Below are positions 1 to 7,146 of a DNA stretch of 32,071 bases, piece after piece. The translations under genes and the position numbers were made by a program. Source of the DNA: Deltaproteobacteria bacterium (lineage in GTDB: Bacteria; Desulfobacterota; Syntrophia; Syntrophales; UBA2210); NCBI GenBank assembly GCA_016930775.1, contig JAFGGB010000098.1, positions 1 to 32,071 on the forward strand, read 5' to 3'. How positions within the stretch are numbered: position 1 is the stretch's first letter; each line of letters begins with the position of its first letter. Under the pieces are notes generated by a model that did not search any database, had not been told where the DNA came from, and was given only the letters and a program-made list of their open reading frames with translations.

Positions 1-720
1 CATCTCTGGTTCGAGCTGACAAACCGGCGGCGGGGCGAAAGAACCGTAAGTTATGCCGAGTCCCACGACCAGGCTTTGGTAGGGGACCAGACTCTCATGT
101 TCCGCCTCGCCGGGTCCGCCATGTACGACCACATGACCGTTTCAGACCCGCACCCGGGCATTGATCGGGCGCTGGCGCTCCACAAGCTGATACGGCTTAT
201 AACGCTGGCATCGGCCGATAAAGGCTATCTCACATTTATGGGGAACGAATTCGGACACCCTGATTGGATCGATTTCCCCCGGGAGGGGAATGACTGGTCC
301 TGTGCATACGCCCGTCGGCAATGGTCCCTTGTCGATGACCCTCTTCTCAAATACCGTTATCTCGCCCTCTTCGATGCAGACATGATCGCGCTGGTTAACA
401 ACACCGATCTTCTCTTGGCGCCTCAATCTAGCCTCCTTCATGAACATTCCGAGGACAAGGTGATCGCTTTCGAACGGGCGGGCCTCGTTTTCGCCTTCAA
501 CTTTCACCCCACCCGTTCATACGAAAGTTATCGTCTGCAAGCTCCGCCCGGCAAGTATCATATCATCCTCGACAGCGACGCCTCAAAGTACGGGGGCCAC
601 GGACGTGTGGATGGCGCCGTCGAACACTTTGCGGCGTTCATGGTGAATCACCCGAGAGGGAATCATGAATTGAGCCTCTATCTTCCGACCAGAACCGCCC
701 TTGTCCTGGCACGGGCATGA
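1..720 (+). CDS. glgB: 1,4-alpha-glucan branching enzyme, eukaryote-type (C-terminal part, 5' end outside window)
   Basis: The frame is open from base 1 and ends at TGA 718-720, so only the last 239 residues are present. Glycogen branching enzymes of family GH13 cut alpha-1,4 chains and re-attach them by alpha-1,6 bonds in glycogen synthesis. Visible signatures are YAESHDQAL (GH13 region IV, with the His-Asp pair that stabilises the transition state), then GYLTFMGNEFGHPDWIDFPREGN, quoted here in pieces: FMGNEFGHP and DFPREGN, followed by YARRQWSLVDD and AFERAGLVFAFNFHP. This wording matches eukaryotic GBE1 and its bacterial relatives (GH13_8-like) better than the usual E. coli-type GlgB. The C-terminal all-beta domain is complete. 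The catalytic Asp and Glu lie upstream of the window. No glycogen gene follows, so its operon partners, if any, are to the left. Confidence 0.93.
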   Translation, partial: HLWFELTNRRRGERTVSYAESHDQALVGDQTLMFRLAGSAMYDHMTVSDPHPGIDRALALHKLIRLITLASADKGYLTFMGNEFGHPDWIDFPREGNDWSCAYARRQWSLVDDPLLKYRYLALFDADMIALVNNTDLLLAPQSSLLHEHSEDKVIAFERAGLVFAFNFHPTRSYESYRLQAPPGKYHIILDSDASKYGGHGRVDGAVEHFAAFMVNHPRGNHELSLYLPTRTALVLARA

Positions 721-978
721 AAAATTGGCGCAATGGGTTCCTGAAAGATTTTTCCTGAGGAATTTGCCGTAAAATAAGAAATCGAGAAGCTTTGCAGTGT
801 ATGCATTGCCGAAGACAATGACGGATTTGCTTGCCTTTGGGGCAAATTTCTCCTAGAAAAGGATGCAGTGAATAAAAGCGTGAAAAGACTCCGCCGGATA
901 AGCGCGTACTATTCTCTTCGCATAACATGAGCCATGGAGAATTTCCGAGGAGAACGAGAGAGCTAGAGGTCGTAAAGG
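721..978. other. Intergenic region after glgB
   Basis: No convincing gene is seen here. A weak hairpin is possible at 825-847 (ATTTGC and GCAAAT arms around an 11-base loop, followed by TTTC), which could end glgB transcription. The stem is short, so terminator function is uncertain. Confidence 0.3.
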
Positions 979-1200
979 ATGCTGTATAATAATTTTTTTA
1001 ACAATATCGATCCTTCGGAACGTCTTCGGATAATGCGGGGAGTCGAAGAAATGTTGTCGCTGGCCGTAAGAAAATATGCCGCCGTTGCGGGCCTCAACGA
1101 GACGGCCGTTAGAAGCACTGTCTCGATCCGGAGCATTGATCAGGCCTTGAGGTGGATCGAAATTGAGTTTCAGGACAACTTGTTTCATTACCGAAAATAA
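979..1200 (+). CDS. Small hypothetical protein (73 aa)
   Basis: An ATG start lies 9 bases after a GAGG motif, a plausible ribosome-binding site. The protein is soluble, with no signal peptide or membrane segment. It has a helical-looking N-terminal half (DPSERLRIMRGVEEMLSLAV) and a C-terminal stretch with acidic and aromatic residues. I do not recognise a family. It stands alone between glgB and the cyclase operon in the same direction, 258 bases after glgB. It could be a real small gene or a chance open frame; the reasonable Shine-Dalgarno spacing is the main argument in favour. Confidence 0.4.
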   Translation: MLYNNFFNNIDPSERLRIMRGVEEMLSLAVRKYAAVAGLNETAVRSTVSIRSIDQALRWIEIEFQDNLFHYRK

Positions 1201-1487
1201 ATGCTTCCCGGTTATTCGGGATGCAATTTTTTGTCAGGCGCGAGAGATTTTCCGGCGCCCCTGTTTCGGGCAGAGGGCCGATGGTTCCCTGTCAGCATTG
1301 TTCCTCTGGGTCGTCCCAAATGATCGGGGCGTTGCAAAACCACTGGAAATGCAGTAATAAATACAACTTATGGGGATAGTTCTCGCTATACTCCACTGTC
1401 GAAGCCCGTTGAGCTGTGACAGGCATGCAGACGCTGGATCGAGCATGAAGAATCGTGCTGAGTCCGGCGTCAGAAACGGTATCAGCC
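1201..1487. other. Intergenic region with candidate promoter before the cyclase gene
   Basis: No gene is seen. A weak sigma-70-like arrangement, TTGCAA at 1332-1337 and TAATAA at 1355-1360 with a 17-base spacer, points towards the cyclase operon. The -10 match is poor, so this is tentative. Confidence 0.25.
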
Positions 1488-3200
1488 ATGAACCAAACGA
1501 TACTGAACCGGCTTCGCTCCATTAAGATATCGGGCCGCTCGAAAGCCTTCTCGTCTTCTTCTGCAGCAGTGCCTCTTGGAGATGTCCTTATCAGAGAAGG
1601 CGTTCTCACGGAAGAAAAACTACAACTGGTTCTGAAAGAGCAAGAACGCTTAAAGGAACAGGGTTATTCGCCTCGGCAATTAGGAGAACTGGTAGTCTCA
1701 ATGGGATTGGCTACCGAAGTGGAGGTTCTTGGAGCCATTAATCGTTTCTACCGGATATCCGCCCACAATCTTGCCGGAAATTTTGCCGATTTGATACAAC
1801 GCAAAGAACAAATTAGGGGCAGAGGCACATCGGTTTTCCATCCGCCTATCAAGGTGAAGCTTGCCATCGCGGTTTTTGTCATTGTCGGGCTGACCATCGC
1901 AAGCATAAGCTCGCTGATTCTGCGACGGCAGCAGGAGCAGCTCTATCAGCAGACGGTGCGGATGGGCAAGGTCAGTCTTTCCTATTTTGCGAATAACGCA
2001 AAGCTTCATCTCATTGAGGACAACGTCCTGCAGTTGAACGCCCTGATCAAAGAAGCGTCATCGGTCTCGGGTCTTCTCTACTCCGTAATCGTCGACGGCA
2101 AAGGGGTGATAAAGGCTCATTCAGACACAAAGCTCATCGGCACACCATTCAAGGGTTTCGGCAATGTTCAGGAATCGGCCGAGAAGGACTCCATCAGCTA
2201 CTTCCGTTACAAGGATGAAAAGGGGTCCCTGATATTGAATGTCTCCAGGAGAATTGAATTCAGAGGTAAAAACCTGGGCGAGGTCCATGTAGGCATTTCC
2301 ATAGATTTCATTCAGGAACAGATACGGAGGGAACGTACGTTCATCCTTATCGTCGGGTTCATCATTGTCGCCCTGGGAATTATCGCCGCCGTCCTGTTTG
2401 GCATTACCTTTTCACGCCCCATCGGAAAACTGGTATCGGCGACGAAGGAGATTGCCCGGGGAAATTATGATTTCAAGGTAGAGGAAAAGCGAAGGGATGA
2501 ATTGGGCACTCTGGGCAGGGCATTCAATTACATGTCCGACGAATTGAAAATGAAATCGCTGCTCCAGGAAACTTTCGGACGATATGTAAGTCCCACGATC
2601 CTTAAGATGATTCTTGCCGACCCTGAAAAATCATGGCTCAAGGGAATGAGAACAGAGGCTACCATACTCTTCACGGACATACGGGGCTTCACCGCTTTCT
2701 CCGAAAAAACGGAACCGGAGAAGATCGTTGAAGACTTGAACGAGTACTTTGCCATCGCTACCCAGTGCATACTGGACCACGGCGGATATGTCGACAAGTT
2801 TATCGGCGACGCCGTTCTCGGCGTTTTCGGCGCCCCTGCCCCTATGAAAGACCACGCCCACCGGTCCATTCAAGCCTGCATATCCATGCAGCAGCAGTTC
2901 CTGCAGGCTGCGACGAACGGCAATCCTCTGTTGTCGAGGATCGGCATCGGCGTAAATGCCGGGATCATCGTGGCCGGCAATCTTGGATCTCAGGTAAAAA
3001 TGGAATACTCCGTCATAGGCGACCCTGTTAATTTAGCATCGAGGCTGAATTCGCTCGCCGGCGGTGGAGAAATAATTATCAGTAAAAGCGTATATGATGC
3101 AGTGAAGGATTCAGTGAGCGTGGAGACCCTGCCCCTTCAGCGGGTCAAGGGCAAATCTGAAGAAATTCAGGTTTTCCGCGTAATACTTCCGCAAGCATGA
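1488..3200 (+). CDS. Membrane class III adenylate cyclase with MshEN-like N-terminal domain, periplasmic sensor and HAMP
   Basis: A 570-residue multidomain signalling protein. Residues 29-52 and 64-87 are two tandem 24-residue motifs of the MshEN/GspE-N type (LGDVLIREGVLTEE, then LGELVVSMGLATEV). Membrane helix 1 is at about 123-145, a periplasmic sensor-like region (Cache-like in layout) at 146-283, helix 2 at 285-308, HAMP at 309-360 and the catalytic domain at 385-560. The cyclase residues look complete: metal-binding D397 (FTDIRGF) and D441 (DKFIGDAV), purine-selecting K437 and D512 (SVIGDPVNLASR), and transition-state N515 and R519. That pattern predicts ATP to cAMP. In MshE the Arg that opens each motif contacts c-di-GMP; here it is Pro29 and Gln64, so nucleotide binding is uncertain. 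ATG 1488 was chosen; an in-frame GTG at 1455 is also possible and neither start has a strong ribosome-binding site. Two lipoprotein genes follow closely. Confidence 0.9.
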   Translation: MNQTILNRLRSIKISGRSKAFSSSSAAVPLGDVLIREGVLTEEKLQLVLKEQERLKEQGYSPRQLGELVVSMGLATEVEVLGAINRFYRISAHNLAGNFADLIQRKEQIRGRGTSVFHPPIKVKLAIAVFVIVGLTIASISSLILRRQQEQLYQQTVRMGKVSLSYFANNAKLHLIEDNVLQLNALIKEASSVSGLLYSVIVDGKGVIKAHSDTKLIGTPFKGFGNVQESAEKDSISYFRYKDEKGSLILNVSRRIEFRGKNLGEVHVGISIDFIQEQIRRERTFILIVGFIIVALGIIAAVLFGITFSRPIGKLVSATKEIARGNYDFKVEEKRRDELGTLGRAFNYMSDELKMKSLLQETFGRYVSPTILKMILADPEKSWLKGMRTEATILFTDIRGFTAFSEKTEPEKIVEDLNEYFAIATQCILDHGGYVDKFIGDAVLGVFGAPAPMKDHAHRSIQACISMQQQFLQAATNGNPLLSRIGIGVNAGIIVAGNLGSQVKMEYSVIGDPVNLASRLNSLAGGGEIIISKSVYDAVKDSVSVETLPLQRVKGKSEEIQVFRVILPQA

Positions 3201-3215
3201 ACGGAGGAGGCAACG

Positions 3216-4202
3216 GTGATTAGCGCACGAAGAACAATGGGGACAATTCTAGCGTTGTTAATCGGTCTTGGGGGCTGCGCCGGCATCATGGCGCCGGAAC
3301 GACGCTTTGAGGATTTCGTCATGGTCGTTCCCCGCGACAGCGACACCTTCGAAACTCTTGCACAGAAATACCTCAACGATTCAACTCAGGGCTGGATGAT
3401 AGCCGAGTATAACGGAATCGATGCAATCACGGCGGGCCAGGAGATTGTCGTTCCCCTGAAACTCCCGTCGCCGGGCAAGGTGACAACCCGCCAATATCAA
3501 ACGGTGCCGGTTCTTTGCTACCATAACTTTTCCCGCGATGTAACAAATGCCATGACGGTAACAGGGCGGGACTTCGACGCCCAAATGCAGTTCCTTCAGG
3601 ACAAGGGATACCATGTAATTTCCCTTGATAGCCTCTTCGATTTCATTGAGTATAAAAAACCCATTCCCGACAAGTCGGTGGTCATAACGGTCGATGACGG
3701 ATGGCGATCTTTTTATGATATTGCGTTTCCGATCCTGAAAAAGTACAACTATCCGGCCACACTCTTCATCTACATCGATATGATAGAGGAAACTAAAAAA
3801 TCGACATTGAATTGGAAGCAGGTGCAAGAGCTTGCGATGGCGGGCATCGACATTCAGAATCATACAAAAACCCATCGCAATCTCAAGGATCTGAAGCAGG
3901 GCGAATCGGTTGCGCAATATTTTAAATCCCTTCAGGAAGAATTGATCGGTTCCACACGGGTCATCAAGGAAAAACTCAATAAAGATATCAAGTATATTGC
4001 CTATCCCTATGGAGACACCAACGACATTACCGTTGCCATTCTTCGGAAAAACGGCTATCGAGGCGCCTTCACGGTCAAGCGAGGGAGCGCCCCGTTTTTT
4101 ATCGACCAGTTTCGTGTAAACCGTTCGGTGATTTACGGCGCGTATGATATGAAAAAATTTGAAAGAAACCTGACGTATGTCAGCTCAAAGGCCTTGCGAT
4201 GA
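3216..4202 (+). CDS. LysM-containing polysaccharide deacetylase lipoprotein (CE4/NodB)
   Basis: The GTG start follows GGAGG with a 5-base spacer and lies 15 bp after the cyclase stop. The 328-residue product has a lipoprotein signal with lipobox LGGC (C21), a LysM-like segment at about 34-82 (DTFETLAQKYLN, AGQEIVVP), and a NodB homology domain from about 96. CE4 motifs are visible: YH at 102-103, the metal/catalytic pair in VDDG (D160, D161), metal ligands H216 and H220 (NHTKTH), and AYPYG. Such enzymes remove acetyl groups from envelope or extracellular polysaccharides; LysM suggests peptidoglycan or glycan binding. It would act in the periplasm or on the outer membrane. Its stop overlaps the next gene's start (ATGA), indicating translational coupling. 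The exact substrate cannot be deduced. Confidence 0.9.
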   Translation: MISARRTMGTILALLIGLGGCAGIMAPERRFEDFVMVVPRDSDTFETLAQKYLNDSTQGWMIAEYNGIDAITAGQEIVVPLKLPSPGKVTTRQYQTVPVLCYHNFSRDVTNAMTVTGRDFDAQMQFLQDKGYHVISLDSLFDFIEYKKPIPDKSVVITVDDGWRSFYDIAFPILKKYNYPATLFIYIDMIEETKKSTLNWKQVQELAMAGIDIQNHTKTHRNLKDLKQGESVAQYFKSLQEELIGSTRVIKEKLNKDIKYIAYPYGDTNDITVAILRKNGYRGAFTVKRGSAPFFIDQFRVNRSVIYGAYDMKKFERNLTYVSSKALR

Positions 4203-5146
4203 AAAAATATTCGATGAAACTTCAATGGTCCGGGATCATTCTTGTTCTCCTTATGACTTCCGGGTGTGCCACGTTGACGCCTTCGGGTACTGTGGATCGT
4301 ACGATGCCGCCTCTATCGGAACGTTTAAAAATCCAGGCGGAAGAATTCGAACGGGCCGACCGTCTTCCAGAGGCCATTGATCGATGGAAAATTCTGGCGA
4401 GCCTCCGTCCCGGCGATGAAGCGGCGGTAAAAAAAGTGAGGGTTCTGGAAGAAATTGCATCGGCGAAGGCTGAAACTCATTATAAGCAAGGCGTCGCTCT
4501 GGCGGCGAAAGGGCAAATCGACGGAGCTCGCCGGGAATTCCTTTTGTCCCTGGGCTACAGGCCCGACCACCGGGAAGCTCTTCAGTATCTTCGAACCCGG
4601 CTCATTGACGATCCCTTCATCTCCTACACGACCAAAGAGCGGGACACGCTGTCGTTAATCGCCCAGCAATTCTATGGAGATGCCGGCGGTTCATCCATCA
4701 TTGCTTATTTCAACGATATCGACGAGAAGGCGCCTCTAAAAATCGGCATTTCCCTGAAGATTCCGAAATTGTCGGTCGATCAGTTGCCCGCGGCGGCGTC
4801 ATTGCAACCGACAGTCCGCCGGGCCGAAGAGATTGATTATGAAGAACTTCTCTTCAAGGCTGCCGATTTGTACGATGATAAGCGGTTCAAGGAAGCGAGA
4901 GTCTATGTGAACCGCATACTGGCCCATGATAAAGACAATATAGATGCGAAGGATCTTGTCAGTCGTTTTCAAAAAGACGCCGAGGATCACTACCGGGCCG
5001 GCGTCTATTATTTCATCAACGAGAAGATAGACGAGGCTATCGAGGAATGGACCCTTGCCCTCGATATTGAACCCGGTCATTCGGCCGCAAAAAAAGACAT
5101 GGAGAAGGCCCGTTCGCTCAAAAAGAAACTCCAGCAGATCAATTGA
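4199..5146 (+). CDS. LysM- and TPR-containing lipoprotein
   Basis: The start overlaps the deacetylase stop by 4 bp (ATGA), with AAAGG upstream as ribosome-binding site. The 315-residue product has a lipoprotein signal ending at C23 (TSGC). TPR-like helical repeats follow at about 45-125, with a LysM-like segment at about 138-186 (RDTLSLIAQQFYGD, ISLKIPKL) and further TPR-like repeats at about 214-300 (LYDDKRFKEARVYV, GVYYFINEKIDEAIEEW). It probably binds peptidoglycan or another glycan and scaffolds envelope proteins. The immediate coupling with the deacetylase and the cyclase suggests one functional unit. No catalytic motif is seen. The same LysM-style spacing in both lipoproteins suggests they bind the same polymer. 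Confidence 0.85.
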   Translation: MKKYSMKLQWSGIILVLLMTSGCATLTPSGTVDRTMPPLSERLKIQAEEFERADRLPEAIDRWKILASLRPGDEAAVKKVRVLEEIASAKAETHYKQGVALAAKGQIDGARREFLLSLGYRPDHREALQYLRTRLIDDPFISYTTKERDTLSLIAQQFYGDAGGSSIIAYFNDIDEKAPLKIGISLKIPKLSVDQLPAAASLQPTVRRAEEIDYEELLFKAADLYDDKRFKEARVYVNRILAHDKDNIDAKDLVSRFQKDAEDHYRAGVYYFINEKIDEAIEEWTLALDIEPGHSAAKKDMEKARSLKKKLQQIN

Positions 5147-5274
5147 AATCCGAATAGCGACGAACGCTCTAGTTTCTCCATTGAAACCCCGTAAAAGGTT
5201 GAACCCCGGGGGCTGCGGTTGCCAGGGGTATGAATGAGCCGATCGGGAGTTAATCAAGCCCCTGCCAGCACTCC

Positions 5275-5703
5275 TTAAAGAATCTCTACCAATTCGATGT
5301 CGAACGTCAGGTCCTTGCCGGCCAGGGGATGGTTGGCGTCGAGGGTCGCTTCGTTGTCGGTGATTTTGGTGACAGTTACGACGAGGGAATGACCGCCGGG
5401 CTTCGTCAATTCGAGCTGCTCGCCCACCCTGATCTTGACATCCGGCGGGAACTTATCGATTTCCGCAGTCATGAGCATTTTTTCATCGTAGGAACCATAG
5501 GCATCATTCGCCGGCACTGTAAAACTTTTCGTTTCCTTCTTCCACATTCCGATCACTGCTTCCTCAAAGGCCAGGATAAGCTCTCCTGCCCCGATTGTAA
5601 ACTCCAGCGGTTCCCTCATCAGAGAAGAATCGAAGACGAAGCCATCGTCCAGTTTTCCTGAATAATGCACCCTTACCCTGTCGCCCTTTTTTGCCTGATG
5701 CAT
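5275..5703 (-). CDS. slyD: FKBP-type peptidyl-prolyl cis-trans isomerase, SlyD-like
   Basis: The 142-residue protein starts at ATG 5703, after AGGAGG with good spacing. It carries the FKBP fold signatures VRVHYSGKLDDGFVFDSS and LEFTIGAGELI, an inserted IF (chaperone) domain at about 68-115, and the hallmark LDANHPLAGKDLTFDIELV near the C-terminus. SlyD proteins catalyse prolyl isomerisation and act as cytoplasmic chaperones. E. coli SlyD also has a long His/Cys-rich metal-binding tail used in nickel insertion; this one ends right after the FKBP domain, so a metal-delivery role is not supported. It is monocistronic and converges with the TPR lipoprotein gene. Confidence 0.93.
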   Translation of the reverse strand: MHQAKKGDRVRVHYSGKLDDGFVFDSSLMREPLEFTIGAGELILAFEEAVIGMWKKETKSFTVPANDAYGSYDEKMLMTAEIDKFPPDVKIRVGEQLELTKPGGHSLVVTVTKITDNEATLDANHPLAGKDLTFDIELVEIL

Positions 5704-6089
5704 GAAACCTCCTTAATTAGACCTCAGCAGGCAGATGATTCCTTCAATCGAAAGATTGATGGGATACGAGCCAAGGCGGTCATATTGTTATGACTGTCGA
5801 GAACGTTGAGATGAATCAGCAGGGCATGCCATTGTCAATATCATCACAATCCAAGCCAGTATATCCCGGTCCGCGCAGACTAGCGGTCCCAATCGAACAT
5901 GTCAAGGGCAATACGGCATTCTGTAAAGGAATATTATTGCCGGCAAAGACCCTTATGGCGGGAAAGCGGCGATGTGTCCGATTCCCTCCTCCCGGCGCTT
6001 CATTTCAACGTTTGATATAATTAAGCATGATGGCGCCGGCGGTACCCGCGTAGAGGTCCGGTGCACGGGCTCCTAATGGCAATGATGCA
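5704..6089. other. Intergenic region upstream of slyD
   Basis: About 386 bases lie between slyD (transcribed leftwards) and the 3' end of the radical SAM gene. A short hairpin with a GAAA loop is at 5744-5759 (TCAATC and GATTGA), about 40 bases upstream of the slyD start. A plus-strand open frame at 5790-6020 has no ribosome-binding site or family resemblance and was not accepted. Nothing else is recognisable. Confidence 0.4.
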
Positions 6090-7031
6090 TCACTCCTTCC
6101 GATAGAATTTGCTCTGCCAGGAATCCCTCCGCAACAGTTCCCTGTCGATTTCGTTCAGGACGGTCATTTTATTGCGAGCCCATTCGGGAGCGAGGTAAAT
6201 GTCCTGGTATCCGTCGGCCGTCAGTCGCTGTATGACCATCGCGGGGGGCAGGATTTCCAGGATGTCGCAGACTGTCCGCACATATTCCTCCCGGGAGAGC
6301 ATCGATATTTCACCCGCTTCGTAGAGGTCTCCCAGGCGGGTTCCCTGAAGAGCCAGCAGGAGATGGATCTTTATCCCATCGATTGGCAGGGCGGCGACGG
6401 CCCGCGCCGTGGCCATCATATCATCATGGCTCTCGCCGGGAAGCCCCAGGATTATATGGGTGCAGATATTGATCCCCCTCCCGGCCGTTTTCGCTACGGT
6501 ATCGGCGAAGGTCGTGTAATTGTGCCCACGGTTTAAAAGGGTCAGGGTTCTTTCGTGGATGGACTGAAGACCGTATTCGATCCAGACATGATGGGTCTTT
6601 GCATATTCTCCAAATAAATCAATCACCTTTCCGGAAATGGAATCCGGCCGGGTTCCCACTGAAATACCGACGATGTCCTGCTGAAGCAGAGCTTCGTCGT
6701 ACAGAGCCTTCAGCGTATCGTAAGATCCGTAGGTATTTGTCGCCGTCTGAAAATAGGCAATGAAGTGCTCCGCTCCCCTGAGACGGCGATAGAAATCTTT
6801 TGCCCTAGCGATCTGATCGGTGACGGACGGAAGGGGACCCTGCATCCGAAGCTTGGAAAATCGACCATCGCAGTATATGCAGCCGTTTCTCGAGAGGCTT
6901 CCATCGCGATTCGGACAGGTAAAGCCCGCGTCGATTTGGAGCTTATACGCAGGGTGTCCCAAGGTATTGACGAGATAACTCTTCAAATCGTAATAACGTT
7001 TTGTGTTGTTCCAAAATTCTGGTTTGCTCAT
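6090..7031 (-). CDS. Radical SAM protein, YhcC family (TIGR01212)
   Basis: The 313-residue protein has three cysteines C39, C51 and C54 (TCPNRDGS, then GCIYC), a CX11CX2C spacing typical of the YhcC/Elp3-like branch rather than the standard CX3CX2C. Other landmarks are AYFQTATNTYG, VGISVGTRPDS, WIEYGLQS, INICTHIILGLPGE and GIKIHLLLALQGT. The family binds a 4Fe-4S cluster and SAM; its reaction was not established to my knowledge, though a nucleic-acid modification role is often suggested. The start at 7031 has only a weak ribosome-binding site. It is divergent from mnmG, which modifies tRNA, and the two may share regulation through the 115 bp between them. Confidence 0.9.
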   Translation of the reverse strand: MSKPEFWNNTKRYYDLKSYLVNTLGHPAYKLQIDAGFTCPNRDGSLSRNGCIYCDGRFSKLRMQGPLPSVTDQIARAKDFYRRLRGAEHFIAYFQTATNTYGSYDTLKALYDEALLQQDIVGISVGTRPDSISGKVIDLFGEYAKTHHVWIEYGLQSIHERTLTLLNRGHNYTTFADTVAKTAGRGINICTHIILGLPGESHDDMMATARAVAALPIDGIKIHLLLALQGTRLGDLYEAGEISMLSREEYVRTVCDILEILPPAMVIQRLTADGYQDIYLAPEWARNKMTVLNEIDRELLRRDSWQSKFYRKE

Positions 7032-7046
7032 GGACCGCCACTATCG

Positions 7047-7065
7047 GCCGGCATTCTCAGCCGGC
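7047..7065. repeat. GC-rich inverted repeat between the radical SAM gene and mnmG
   Basis: GCCGGC arms flank a 7-base loop (7053-7059) in the divergent intergenic region, followed on the plus strand by an A/T-rich run with TTTTGTTTT. It could be a hairpin in the 5' leader of the minus-strand gene or a protein-binding site. Function is unknown. Confidence 0.45.
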
Positions 7066-7146
7066 TAAAACATTTTGTTTTCCTTTTAAACCATTTATTA
7101 TTAGAATGCCATTTCATTAGATAAGGATCGGCGATAAAGACCAGGC

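Noticed and set aside
5790-6020. 76-residue plus-strand open frame in the slyD upstream region
   Set aside because: No ribosome-binding site, no recognised domain, and a composition unlike neighbouring genes.
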